From Erinaceus europaeus (lineage: Eukaryota; Chordata; Mammalia; Eulipotyphla; Erinaceidae), in NCBI RefSeq assembly GCF_950295315.1, contig NC_080179.1:76034836-76098835 (forward strand): 64,000 nucleotides of DNA. Reading direction: 5' to 3'. The notes under the pieces are model-generated. The model saw nothing but the letters and a program-made list of their open reading frames with translations, had not been told where the DNA came from and did no database searches. The position numbers and the translations under genes are program-made. Below are positions 11,690-47,297 of the stretch, piece after piece (within the stretch, counting starts at the first letter, position 1; every line of letters starts with the position of its first letter).

Positions 11690-12060
11690 TCCAGGGAGTT
11701 GGCTCGGCACATACCTTGTATGCATGAGATTCTAAGCTCTGTATCTGCCACTGTATACTAAGTGCTGTGCTGACTCTCTCTTCCGCTCTTTCTCTTTCTG
11801 AATGGAAAAAAAAAAGACCCAGGACTGGTAGGACTGCACATTCATGTGACCCTAGCTCCAAAACATAAAAGTTGGGGGGTGTGGGGGGGGCCAACTCACT
11901 TAAAAAAGAGGCAAGGGCCAAAGAGATTACCCAGTAGAGTGTGTGCCCTGTAATGCACATGGCCGGTTTGAGCCCTGCCACCCTATGGCAGTTGCTGTGG
12001 CAACAGGAAGCTCCAGTACGACAGGCCCACAAAATAGAAATTCTGTTATCCCTTTTCTGG
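11690..12060 (+). repeat. Two degraded tRNA-derived SINEs
   Basis: Two consecutive old copies are suggested, about 11690-11880 (ggagttggctcggcacatac head, tctgaatggaaaaaaaaaag) and about 11911-12060 (gggccaaagagattacccag head, ggtttgagccctgcc B-box-like). They are diverged and the boundaries are soft. Confidence 0.5.
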
Positions 12061-12739
12061 TATTTATCAGAAAAAACAATAAAAAGATATGTATGTGTAT
12101 GTCTTTTGCAGCACTTTTTACAAAACCCGACAACAGGGAACAATTTTAAGTGCCTATGGATAAGTGGGTAGAGAAAACCGATGGAGTACTGCTCCCTGTA
12201 AAGCCTGTCATTCCCACCTTCGACAGAGCTAGAAGGTCTAGTGACATGAGGCAGACACAGATAAGCACATGTGATTTCACTTGTTTGTGACACATAGAGA
12301 AAACAAACAGGTGGATTGAAAGTGTAGACCAAACGCCCAGTCAGTGTTTACCAGAAAGGCAGTGGGAAGCAGGGTGAACAAATCAGGGAAAAGAGTTTAA
12401 TTATATTTTGTAAAATAGAACTAGAATTTTAGCGTTGAGCTTTGTGTAGTGTATGCCAAAGCTGATTTTTAGTGATATGCTCCCGAAAGGTAGGTAGTAC
12501 TGTAACGCAGTGTGATTTTTTTAAAGCAGGGCATTTCCCGAACAGTTCTTTAGATGAGATCGTCGGACTAGTAGTATCTGTTCCACCTAGGAACCACAGA
12601 GCTTTTGCACCAGAGGCTCTTGAGTTGGGACATTGCAATTCTGATAAATTCTTGGTGTGATTCAGATGCTAAATGCTGGTAGCCAATGTATTGAACTCAC
12701 GACAGGTGACTTGATTGATACTCACTGTCAGTCAGACAA

Positions 12740-12892
12740 CCCGAACTGCCCCTGCGGCTCCAGACAGACTATGACCCACATAGTCAACGACTGCCACCTC
12801 TCCAGATTCAAAGGAGGTCTCGAAACTTTACATCAGGCTCAACCTGACGCTGTTGACTGGCTACGGAAGAAGGGCAAACGCTAGAAGAAGAA
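12740..12892 (+). mobile_element. 3'-terminal fragment of a non-L1 LINE (reverse-transcriptase element)
   Basis: The plus frame ending at the TAG at 12882-12884 reads ...NCPCGSRQTMTHIVNDC, then a 'RFKGGLETLH...AVDWL' block. The CxC...QTMxHIVxDC...RF.GGL..LH pattern is typical of the C terminus of RTE/Jockey-like LINE polyproteins known from invertebrates, not of L1. A short (AAG)n tail follows. A 9-bp direct repeat, gtcagacaa, at 12731-12739 and 12893-12901 brackets it, supporting a 5'-truncated insertion. The source family is not identified. The still-open frame suggests a fairly young copy. Confidence 0.65.
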
Positions 12893-12901
12893 GTCAGACA
12901 A

Positions 12902-12990
12902 GCAGGGAGATAGCTCAGTGGTAGAGCGCACAAATTGTACGCGTGGCTGCAGGTTCAGTCCCTAGCACCACATAAGGCAATACACATTTC
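12902..12990 (+). repeat. tRNA-Ala-like retroposon
   Basis: The head gggagatagctcagtggtag with 'agagcgca' carries a good Pol III A box, and ggttcagtccctagcacca is the B-box region. It resembles tRNA-Ala-derived elements rather than families A-D. It follows directly after the RT-element fragment. Not a functional tRNA gene: the 3' arm does not pair cleanly. Confidence 0.6.
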
Positions 12991-13085
12991 TGCGTGAAGA
13001 CAGATCCGTCTTTTTAAAGGAAATGTAAGTTAAAGCAATGAGTTGTTTGTTGGTTTTTTTTTTTGCCCGTAAGATTTCTTAAGAT

Positions 13086-13738
13086 GGGGGTCGGGTGGTA
13101 GTGCAGCAGGTTAAGCGCACAAAGCACAAGGACCCGCATAAAGATCCCAGTTTGAGCCCCTGGCCACCCACCTGCAGGGGGGTCACTTCACAGGCAGTGA
13201 AGCAGGTCTGCAGGTGTTTTATCTTTTTTTTTTTTTAATATTTATTTATTTATCCCCTTTTTGTTGCCCCCTTTTTTTTTTTTAACTGTTGTTGTAGTTG
13301 TTGTTGTTATTGATGTCATCGTTGTTGGGTAGAACAGAGAGAAGTGGAGAGAGGAGGGAAAGACAGAGAGGGGGAGAGAAAGACAGACACCTGCAGACCT
13401 GCTTCACCGCTTGTGAAGTGACCCCCCTGCAGGTGGGGAGTCGGGGGCTCGAGCCGGGAGTCCGTCCTTGTGCTTTGCGCCACATGCGCTTATCCTGCTG
13501 CACTACTGCCTGACTCCCCAAGTGTCTTATCTTTCTCTCCCCTCCCTGTCTCTCCTCCTCTCTCAATTTCTCTCTGCCCTATCCAACAATGACAGTGATG
13601 AAAGAGTAATAATAACCACAACAATGATAAAACAGCAAGAGCAATAAAAGGGGGAAAAATAGCCTCCAGGAGCAGTGGATTGGTGGTGTAGGCACCAAGT
13701 CCCAGCAATAACCCTGGAGGCAAAAAAAAAAAAAAAAA
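13086..13738 (+). repeat. Family A SINE split by a second, inverted family A SINE
   Basis: The outer sense copy occupies 13086-13225 and resumes at about 13524-13738, ending with the conserved 3' module (cctccaggagcagtggat) and a poly-A tail. The interruption is the antisense copy at about 13226-13523. The junction motif gtgt[t/c]ttatcttt occurs on both sides and is the duplicated target. Confidence 0.88.
13226..13523 (-). repeat. Family A SINE, antisense, nested in another
   Basis: Poly-T tail, inverted body (agagaagtggagagaggagg) and inverted head ending actactgcctgactcccc. Younger than the copy it interrupts. Confidence 0.88.
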
Positions 13739-13762
13739 AGAGTTCTTTAGATTTAAATCTTA

Positions 13763-13905
13763 GGGCTGGGGAGACAGTGTAATGGCTATTATGAAAAAGT
13801 CTTTCAAGCCTGAGGTACCAAAAGTCCCAGGTTCAATCTCCAGCACCACCATAAACCAAAGCTGAGCAGTGCTCTGGTGAGAGCAAGGAAGGAAGGGAGG
13901 GAGGG
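13763..13905 (+). repeat. Family D SINE
   Basis: Head ggggctggggagacagtgta, B-box ggttcaatctccagcacca and the aagctgagcagtgctctggt segment, then a purine-rich region. Confidence 0.8.
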
Positions 13906-13929
13906 TAAAGGAGAAAAAGAAAAAGAAAA

Positions 13930-14170
13930 GAGACCAGTCAGTGGCGCACCTTGTTCAGTGAACACACTACAGTGTGCAAGGACCCAGGTTCAAACCCCCG
14001 GTCTCCACCTGCAGGGGGAAAGCTTCACAAAGCTTCACGAGTGGTGAAGCAGCTGCAGGTCTCTCTCTGTCTCTCTCTCTCTCTCCTCTCTCTCTTTGCC
14101 TCTTGGTCTCCTACTCCCTTCTCAGTTTCTCTCTTTCTCTACCCAATAAATAAATAAAATTAAGAAAAAG
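13930..14170 (+). repeat. Family B SINE
   Basis: Head agaccagtcagtggcgcacc, B-box ggttcaaacccccgg, a duplicated 'aaagcttcac', a CT-rich body and an A-rich tail. Confidence 0.8.
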
Positions 14171-14200
14171 AAGAAAAATAAAGATTTAAATCTTAAATTT

Positions 14201-14397
14201 AGGGGCCGGGTGGTGGCGCACCTGGTTGAGCACACATTTCAATGCATGAAGACCTGGGTTCAAGCCCCCAGTCCCCACCTGCAGGGGGAAAGCTGTGAGT
14301 GGAGAAGCAGGGCTACAGGTGTCTCTCTCTCTCCCTACCCCTATCTCCTCCTTACCTCTCGATTTCTGGCTGTCTCCATCCAATAAGTAAATAAAAG
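14201..14397 (+). repeat. Family B SINE
   Basis: Well preserved: head ggggccgggtggtggcgcac, B-box ggttcaagcccccagtc, ctcgatttctggctgtctcc body and an aataagtaaataaaa tail. Tandem with the previous copy. Confidence 0.9.
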
Positions 14398-14611
14398 ATT
14401 TTTTATATCTTAAATTTGAATAAGGATGTAAAGAAATTGTAATATTGATGGAAAAGTAAAACAGTTTAACAGTTGGTGGGGAATGATTTTAAAATACTCA
14501 ATAAAGTTAAGGTATCTTTACTTTATGATTAATTATTTCTACTTCTGGGTACATATCATAGCCAAAAAAAAAAAAGTCTCACACAAAGACAGAAATCACC
14601 ACAATAAGAAT

Positions 14612-14762
14612 CTTTGAAGATTTTACATATTTACTAATGAGAAAGATGGGAGAGAGTCAGAGAAGCAGACGTCACTCTGGTGCACGTGCTGCCAGGGATT
14701 GAGCGCAGGACCTCATGCTTGAGAGTCCAGTGCCTTATCCACTGCGCCGCCTCCCGGACCAC
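14612..14762 (-). repeat. Family C SINE, antisense
   Basis: Inverted head ends ctgcgccgcctcccggacca, preceded by an inverted B-box region (ggattgagcgcaggacctca). Confidence 0.8.
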
Positions 14763-15169
14763 ACAATGAGAATTTTCATTGTAGTACCACTGCCTGAAAT
14801 AGTGGAATTTTATAACTAATTGTCAGCAGACAGATAAACAGATGGTTTTAATCCATGTAGCAGTTTTAAAAGCTTCCAGAGAAAAGTTAAGGTAATTAAA
14901 TCAAAAGAAAATGTTTCTCAGCTGTCAAGTCATGCTTTTTGTAACACTGTAGTTGGTGTGACAGTGTGATGATACTCACTGAAATGAGTCAGGAAGTGAA
15001 AGGCTGCCCTTGCTGGCTTCACATATATGTGGAATATAAATAACCAAAGCAAACTAGCAGAGCACAGCAGAAATAACTCTTTGCCTCTTGTAAAAGGCAT
15101 ATGGTCACCAAAAAGAATGGGGAAGAAAGGTGGGGAGGATGGGAGAGGTTTTCGGTTTTGTCATTTTGG

Positions 15170-15652
15170 TTTTTGCCTTCAGGGTTATCACTGGGGCTCC
15201 TGGAGGCCGTTTTGCTATTTTTTTGTTACTCTTGTTGTTGGATAGAACAGAGAGAAATCAAGACGGGGAGAGACAGAGAGAGAGAGAGGAAGACAGACAC
15301 CTGGGGCAGGGATAGATAGGGTAATGTTTACGCAAGAGACTCTCATGCCTGAGGCTCCGAAGTCCCAGGTTCAATCCCCTGCACCACCATAAGCCAGAGC
15401 TGAGCAGTCTTCTGGTGTTGCTCTGTGTCTTTCTCTCTCTGCATCTCTCTCAAAAATAAAAATAAATGAATAAATAAATAAATAAAATACTTTTAAAAAG
15501 AAGAAGAAAGATAAGACACCTGCATACCTGCTTCACTGCTTGTGAAGTGACCCTCCTTCAGGTGGGGAGCCGGGGGCTTGAACCAGGATCCTTGCACCTG
15601 TCCTTATGCTTTACCCCATGTGCGCTTAACCCGCTGCTCTACCACCTGAGAG
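15170..15652 (-). repeat. Family A SINE, antisense, split by a family D SINE
   Basis: The antisense copy runs from ttcagggttatcactggggc (15178) to gacagacacctg (about 15302) and resumes near 15510 with gacacctgcatacctgcttc through the inverted head. A sense family D element sits between the halves. The repeated gacacctg at both junctions is the likely target duplication. Confidence 0.85.
15304..15503 (+). repeat. Family D SINE nested in family A SINE
   Basis: Head ggcagggatagatagggtaa, B-box ggttcaatcccctgcacca, agagctgagcagtcttctgg and a tail of repeated aaataaat. Confidence 0.85.
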
Positions 15653-15837
15653 GGGTCATTTTGATAGTACATAGCACTGGAATTTTGGTGGTGGTTACAG
15701 TGCATCTGATTCATGTATAAAGGGTGAGTCTGTATTCCTGAAATTTGACAGTATTCTAAGCCAGTGGTAAGTCAGTAACATTTGCTTTGTAAAATAAACA
15801 GTGAAAGATAAAATTTGAAAAAAAAAAAATCGCAGCT

Positions 15838-16030
15838 GCCACAGGGGCGCCTCACTAGATAGGGCGCGTGCCGTGCCCTGACCGCGGCTCTGATTCAAAC
15901 CCTGGCATCGTGTAGGAGCGCCGTAGTGCCGAGGGAGGCTCTGGTGCTACGGTACCTTTCCTTCTTTATCTGAATGGAAAAGCAGCCCAGGATTGATGAA
16001 ATCACACAGGTGCAGGTCCTCAACTTCGCA
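15838..16030 (+). repeat. tRNA-derived SINE, degraded
   Basis: CpG-rich head (cctcactagatagggcgcgt), B-box-like gattcaaaccctggc and a 'gaatggaaaagcagcccagg' body that recurs near 48810. The family is uncertain. Confidence 0.5.
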
Positions 16031-16404
16031 AAGGAGGATTATAGAAGCAAACGTGACAAAAAGTGAGCATCTTTGAAGTGTGCTCAGTGATACCTGTTAC
16101 CTGTTTTCTCTGCTTCATTTGAAATGCACTGTAGTATGTAACATAAAATATAATTGAGATAGTGAGCAAGTGACAGAGTGCCCAGCTGACTCCCTTAGCT
16201 TTCAGGATTCATCTTCAGAGGTTGATTGGGTTTGACAAAGCAATATCTGCAGTCTAGTTGAGGGGGAAGGACTTAACTAGACACAAATACATTTTTTAGA
16301 ACTATCTATAGTAAATACTAATTGAGTAAATTGTCCTGAATAATTGGTGTGGCCCAAAATGAAAGGCATACTAAAAGGAACATGTATATAAAACTTGAAA
16401 ACCA

Positions 16405-16497
16405 GAGTATCACGTCGTATGTGATGCGAGGGATCGAACTCAAGACCTCATGCTTGAGAGTCTAGCACCTTAGCTACTGCACCACCTCTTGGGCCAC
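16405..16497 (-). repeat. Family C SINE fragment, antisense
   Basis: Inverted B-box (ggatcgaactcaagacctca) and inverted head (ctactgcaccacctcttggg). Confidence 0.7.
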
Positions 16498-18642
16498 TAA
16501 GGTTGAATTTTAACTTTTTTTTTTTTTACCCCCAAGTAAAAGTTAAATGGAAGAGTACAAGAAAACTTTATACCCCAAATTGTTGATTCTCAACCTTTTT
16601 TTTATCCTATGCTAAGACACGTACATCTTACGTTCTTGGTTAATGTGATTTTAAAGTTAAAAATTTAATTCTTATTCTAAAGCCAAATGAATGAGAGCTT
16701 TTGTGATTATACAGAAGAGCCATTTTTACCTTCCTGTGTAGCTAGAATGTGATCTCAGTGCTCAGGACGGGCCTTTCTGCTAGAGTACCAGCGACTGGGC
16801 CACGCCGACTTACCTCATTCACATGGCTAGTGCAGCCCAAATCACCGGCCCCGCTCCCCTGGATCCTTTGGGAATCCACCACAGAAGCGCTTGGCCTGCT
16901 TTATTCTCTAACAGTGGGAAACAGATAGAAGTGGCACATTGATGTTCGGTGGTGTTGAGTGAGACATGGGATACTTCACAGGCTCTGACTGCATGGCCAT
17001 GAACCAACCACAAAGGAGGCTGGGAAGTGAAGTGAGTAGACAGTATGTTTAACAAGCACCCTCTCTGTCCAAATTCTTGTCATCATTTTGCAGGGCAGAG
17101 AAGGAAGTAGCTGCGTACTAGCAGTTCCACATGTGAACATCCTGTTTTAGTCAAAGCTTTATACAGGAAGCCTTTGGGTAGGAGGATTAGAGTACCAAGC
17201 TCACCTTGAACCTCCAAAAGTAACTTGGTTTTGCATATCATGTATTAGAACATTATTCCCCCAGACCATATGATATTGTAGAGATGTTGAATCATACTGT
17301 CACTTCTCTGTCCTATTGATAAAAGGATCAAATCTTTTGCAGTATTGAATCTGTAGTTTTGCTTTGTTTTCATAGCCCAAAATCCAGAGCAGTTTCATAA
17401 ATATGTTACTTCAGAAGTAAGTGGGAAGAGACCACAAAAGTTCTGTTCTTACTTGAGAGTAAGAAGTGCAGATTTTTACCAGAACTGTCCAAGGCAGGTT
17501 TCTGGAGTGACTTTGAGATCTAAAGCAAACTTAGTTCAAAGATTGGTTGTTTTCTTACAAATACAAAAATGTGTGTGTGCGAGGTCTTTTTAAGTTCTCA
17601 GGGGAAAAAAAAATTCACTATATTGATTATAAATAGAAAATTGTCACCTTAGCTTATTCAACTGACTAAATAATCTCTGATGTTTCCCCTCCAAAGTAGG
17701 AACTATTTTCATTAGCCTTACTTTTAGAACGTATCAGCTGAAAATACAGGAAGACATTTAAGCTCAGTGAATAGGAATGCTGGCTATTTGTCATGTGAAG
17801 TTTTATGAATTCCTTGTCTTCTCTATTCTAAAATTTCTTCTTTTTTCTTATCACTAGTTTGTGTAAAATTTGAAAACAAGATAGAATTCTGGGTTTCTTC
17901 TAATAGTATGAAGTTTTTTTTCTTCCTAGTCACCAAAAATGTTCCCTATTTCAATTTTTCAGACTTTTACCATAATGATACTTATACCTGTTTTATTTGT
18001 GACACTCTACTTTGAATTTAATATGGTAAGAACTGTTGGCATTAAGTAAGTGGTGTTAATGATACTTAACAAAATAAATTTTAGAAGCTATTTAAGAGAA
18101 AGTAGAAAAAGAGTGGCGGCTAGGAAACCAGTTGGTTAGACATTTTAGTGTGTTTCAGATCATAAGTTACTTGGGGGCAAGAGATGGTCATTGTATGTTT
18201 CCATTCTTTGCATAGATCATGACACACACTACTAGCTCATACTTAAGTTGTTTGAAGAACTTGGCAGGAAAAATTATTAATGAATGAATAAATTAAATGA
18301 ATGATGAATTCTCCTCTAGTGTTGAAAGGAAAATAGCTTTAAAAAACCTAGACTCAGATGGTAGCAGTGGGAAAAAAAAAAGACACTGGCAAATCATGGG
18401 AAATGAATCGAAAAGACTGATCATAGCCGAGTGTGTCCGGAGAAGCAAGTTCATGCAGACTCCAGACTGATGCCGGAGAAAGGGAAGGTTTTTAGGTAGT
18501 AGTTGAGGAGTGAGATATCTACATATTGTACTTCGTTTCTCTGAAAGAGGGACTAGACAGGATATTGATGGTAACTGCTAGGTATCGGCTTGAGGAATAA
18601 CTGGGAAATACTCTCTAAACAGCGGATTAAAAAGTGGGGTCT

Positions 18643-18798
18643 GCCTGGGTGCATGCTCCCAGAGGGATAGAGAGTGGGAAAGCTGTCAGGGGAGGGGGTG
18701 GGATATGGAGATTGGGTGGTGGGAATTGTGTGAAGTTGTACCCCTTCTACCCTATGGTTTTATTAATTTATCCTTTCTTAAATAAAAAATAAATTAAA
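18643..18798 (+). mobile_element. L1 3'-end-only insertion with 14-bp target duplication
   Basis: Contains only the last ~150 bp of the L1 3' UTR (catgctcccagagggataga through ttatcctttcttaaataaaa) and an A-rich tail. The target aaaagtggggtctg is present at both 18629-18642 and 18799-18812. Confidence 0.9.
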
Positions 18799-19449
18799 AA
18801 AAAGTGGGGTCTGGAAAGTTATTTGCATTTAATTGGTAAATCATATGGTGGCTGGGAAATGTGGTTGAATCCTAAGTTTGAATTATTTTGTGGATGAATT
18901 CTGGTGAGATGAAGAGTAAATTGAGTTAGATATTTTAACCTTGTTTATAAAATTAGATCAGTGTTTATTTAAGCTATGCTGTCATATCATATGTTATCTA
19001 AGAATGAATCTGCCATCGGGAATGCCTGTTATCTGTTCAGATTTTTCCATTACGAGGGCATTTTGCTTGAGTTTGACTACCAAAGTCTTACTATTAGTCT
19101 GTTTAGTATAAGTGTGGCAAACTTTAAAGCTAGTCAGTGGCAAACTTAACTGAGAAAGAAGACCAGACTATACAGTTGTCTGTATAGCAGGGATTGTTTA
19201 AAAGGGACATTATAAATAAAATGACATTGTTGCCTGTCAGTAGTAAGAATCTCATAGGTAGATTCTCCAAATAGCAGTCACTGTTGGAAGTCAAAGAACA
19301 ATATGTCTGCATAGTAGGAAAGGGTTGTTGGTTGTACCTCCGGTGTTTTTGAGCCTCAGTTCACCCTCATTTCTATTCACTGGTGACAGTAGCAACATCA
19401 GTCAGGTGTTCTGGGTATTGAAGAATGAGAAAAGAATCCTACATGCGGA

Positions 19450-19640
19450 GCTGGTGGGGAGCTCAGCCGGCTGCACATGCACATGCACATGCACATGCAC
19501 GGCACCGGTGCATGCACTCGGCTTCAACCCCCGCTCCCTGCCTGCAGGGAGGAAGCTTCGTGAGCAGTAAAGTAGTGCTACAGGTGTCTCCCTCTCCTCT
19601 CTGCATTTCTCTGTCTCTATCCAATAGTAAATATATATTA
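19450..19640 (+). repeat. Family B-like SINE with an internal (CACATG)n
   Basis: A ggggagctcagccggctgc head is followed by four acatgc repeats (about 19480-19500), then gcttcaacccccgctccctg and a CT-rich body with an aatagtaaatatatatta tail. The hexamer run has expanded where the anticodon-arm part should be. Confidence 0.65.
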
Positions 19641-19784
19641 AAAATGATCCTAGAATTTACCCCATCTTGTAAGGGAAATGGCAGGACACTGAAGCCTCAA
19701 ACCTGGTCAAGCTAAGACAAGTTCACAATCCCTGCAGTGCAGCCAAGCTCTTTTCCTGTCCCGGTGTGGAAGCCTCCTTCCTCC

Positions 19785-19905
19785 CCACCCCCAACAGAAA
19801 GAACTTTGCTCGTTCCTGGCAGCTGGTGGAGCAAGGATTTAACCTGGATCCTCAGGCAGGCAGCTCTGTGCTCTAGTCAGCCAGGATATCTCCCCACTCT
19901 TTCCT
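19785..19905 (-). repeat. tRNA-derived SINE remnant, antisense
   Basis: Inverted B-box-like (ggatttaacctggatcct) and an inverted head ending ggatatctccccac. Weak. Confidence 0.4.
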
Positions 19906-20167
19906 TTCATTGTGATTAAAAACAAACAAAAACTCCTTGTATCGAATCATTTATATATCTGATTTTTTATACATATAATATAGTGATTCATAGGAAAGTG
20001 TCATTTTCTCTTATGAACTATTTTTTAATACAATAAACCTGTCACTTATTTTTACTGATGAGAAAACGTCTCTTGGAGGACCAGGTGATGATAGTTACTA
20101 TTTTCAACCTAGACAGTCCTTTTTTCAGTTGGCAAATTTTATTGAGGGAGAAGCAATTGTATTTATA

Positions 20168-20240
20168 AATGGTCTCTCTCTCTCTCTCTCTCTCTCTCCC
20201 TCCCTCTTTCTTTCTCCCTCTCTCTTTTTCCCTCTTTTTT
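20168..20240 (+). promoter_or_regulatory. RFX7: (CT)n-rich polypyrimidine tract before the RFX7 exon
   Basis: About 70 nearly unbroken pyrimidines, starting with a CT microsatellite, end 18 nt before the acceptor at 20258. By position this is the exon's polypyrimidine tract, expanded by a microsatellite. Confidence 0.75.
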
Positions 20241-20243
20241 TAA

Positions 20244-44377
<24,134 letters not shown>

Positions 44378-45924
44378 TTGTGTTTTATGATATGTAGCAC
44401 ACTGTATCTTAAGACATATGTATTGTATTTGTCTTAATGGAAGTGCCTCCCGCAGCAGAAACACTTACTATCACTTGTGACGTTTTCAAAGAGTTTGCTG
44501 CAGAAGTGGCTGCTTCTTCAAGTAGGAAATGAATGGTTAGACTTGCCTCAGTCGTGACACATTTCTGAAGACAGTAGGCTGCAGAAGAGCAAGCATTAGG
44601 TCTTTAAACTGTTTGACATCCCCCCCCCCCACTTAATCCCATTGTTTGCTAGTAAGCAGGTGACTAACCAGCTTTTACAAGAACAGTTTAGATCTTTATT
44701 TTGTGTAAGTTCATTTTGATTCATCAGTTGACCTACTCAGAATTTAGAGGAAACCATTGATTTTTAGGGGTAGGCTTTTTTGCTGAGTTGGCATTGTCTT
44801 TTATTAGATGTGAGATCATAGCTAAGATGTAGACACGGAGGTCTTCCTTGAAAACAGGGATAATATTCAGGTTCTTCTAACTATTTGAGCTACTGTAGAA
44901 TGAAAGATCTCTGTAGAACATTCTGGGACTTCAGTACCACTTGCACCTGCAATGAAGGGCTTGAATAGGAGAAAATAATGGAGGATTACATGTTAATTTA
45001 AGGAAAGCAGAAGCTGCACTAAAGTTTTAAAAAAGAAAAGCAAGTAGCCATTTTTATCGTGACCTTGCATTCATCTTATTTTAATGTGTTGACTTTACTA
45101 TGGAGCTAACACATAGCATAGACACACGAAACAGCTTCAGGCACTAGCATTTCCCAGAGTAAAATGCAAGCATGTTGGGATGACACTGTATGTCTCACTA
45201 TCTGATAGTTGAGATTGAGGAATTCCGAAAAACAAGCATTTCTCAGCTTCATCACAATGGCTGAAAAAATGTACTCAAATCTGTCTGATGCTTTTTTTTT
45301 TTTTGGCAGGGGGAGGACATTTATAAAATCCTCAAGCCCTGCACTTAGTGACGACTCACCCCTTGGCTGCTGCTGAGTTTAATACAGTTTGGTCATAGGA
45401 TTCTTTTGAGAAACAAGTAAGAATGAAGGAGCCAACACTTAATTCACCGCCTGAGGTCTGAAGCCACAAAATCTTTATCTCTGATCAAACAAAGGGGATA
45501 ATAATATCACTTGAAAAAGAGGGCATTTTATTACGTGCTTAATTTATTGTGAGGAACACAATTGCAAAAGAAGCTCTCAGGATTTGTTTTAAAATGTTTC
45601 TCTCTGCGGTTCTGTTTTGTTTTACAAATAATTATTTATGAATTTCATATTGACACAAATCTACTCACTAGTCAACAGCTTTGTTTCAGTGAGTTTCAAC
45701 ATTTTTGAAGAGATTTTAAAATTGCCATTAAGTTTTCAAAGCTCACATTAAACCAGAACTGTGCTACCTTGAACCTAGCTAAACTCTCCTTTACCTTAAT
45801 TAGGAAGCCAATCAGAAGACTATTACAATCAATGAGTGTTTAACAAATGTGATGAAGGGTTTAATTTAATTTGGTTTCATTGTTCAGTAACTTTGCAAGG
45901 TTAGGGTATTAACATATCTTGATA

Positions 45925-45930
45925 AATAAA
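45925..45930 (+). terminator. RFX7: Possible proximal poly(A) signal
   Basis: Canonical AATAAA inside the 3' UTR, about 1.55 kb after the stop. Usage unknown. Confidence 0.35.
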
Positions 45931-47003
45931 TGGTGCTAGGGTTGGCTCAGAGGTTTATATATTGATATGTCCTAGTTACTGGCATTTGTGTGTGTTTGCT
46001 GTTATCTTGATTTAATCTGTTAGATATTTTCCTTGACGCTAGTCATTTCTTCACTGTACTTTGAGACACAGTACTACTGCACACCAAAGTATGCAATACC
46101 CAAAGGAAACTGTGTAATTTCTTTTAACAAATGATGGGAGCCTTTCTATATGAGATACTCTGAAAAGGAGATTTTGAGGCCATTCTAATCCCTTGTTTAC
46201 ATTATTAGCTTCCTACTAACATACAAAATAATAATAATGTAATCTTTTTGATAAAAAAATTAAATCATAAAGACTGGAGAATTTTTAACCCCCCTGCGCA
46301 GTATTGCAGCAAACACTTTAAATTTGGTTAAATTTGTCCGGCAAACTTTTCTGGGGTTCATATATTGCACTAAATTTGTTGAACCTGTTGGTAGGCACAT
46401 CTCTTAGGATAAATGCAACCAATGCAGTCCACAGATTAAAAACTTTTTAAATGTGTTTCATTATGAAAAGACAAAAAAAAAAATGTCATCAAAGTGACAG
46501 ATAAAATTGTCTTATGTAGCAATGTACATTGATCTCAATGAGATGTTTCTATTTCTTCTTCTCTCACATGAGAATATCACAGCAGGAAGAATCAAGTTTG
46601 GTCTGCTTCCCCGTGTCGATACATGACCACCGTTGTGCATGACTGTCACTGACTTTCCCTGTACAGCACTAGGTATTCCTGTAACCACTTCTTTTTATTT
46701 GGGTTTGTTTGTTTGTTTGTTTGTTGGGGCTTTTTTGTTTTGTTTTGGCTGTATTGAAACTGGTTCCATGCTGAACAGACAGGCATAGTTATCCACAAGT
46801 TATTTACTGGGACTTTTTCTTTTTTTAATGTTTGCTCCTTTTGCTTAGTTATTGTTGAATATGTTTCTTTACTCAGATTGTTCTCATTGTTTTGGTGTTT
46901 ACCACATCTTTGCTTGATGTTTATCATGATAGGACTTCCTGAAGTAAATAACTTTGCATATAATTGCAATACGCACTGACTTTTGAACTGAAAAGAAGGA
47001 AAG

Positions 47004-47005
<2 letters not shown>

Positions 47006-47054
<49 letters not shown>
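47006..47054. repeat. (TG)n microsatellite in RFX7 3' UTR
   Basis: About 24 TG dinucleotides without interruption. Confidence 0.95.
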
Positions 47055-47058
<4 letters not shown>

Positions 47059-47291
47059 GCCTCTGAGATCCATTTAATAGTCTTGTACTATACTGTGCTT
47101 TACTCCACCATAAATGACAAAAACAAGCCCTCTTTCATGTTTTCATTTAGTACAAAAAAGTCAGTTTTCCCCAGTGTTTTGTTGTCTGTTGTACCTGCTG
47201 GAACTACAGTAGTTGAATATTGCAGTAGCATTTCAGTTCTCTTTTTTATTGAAAGTGCTCAAAAATTGTTTTTTAAATGTTTTCAAAAACA

Positions 47292-47297
47292 ATTAAA
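47292..47297 (+). terminator. RFX7: Likely distal poly(A) signal of RFX7
   Basis: ATTAAA, the commonest variant signal, followed about 30-50 nt later by a GT-rich stretch (ttatttgtggggtctgttcc, 47327-47346) typical of the downstream element. Repeat-rich intergenic DNA starts soon after. Confidence 0.65.

Noticed and set aside
12902..12990. Possible functional tRNA-Ala gene
   Set aside because: Good A and B boxes, but the acceptor and T arms do not pair cleanly and there is no clear Pol III T-run right after. It looks like a tRNA-derived retroposon.
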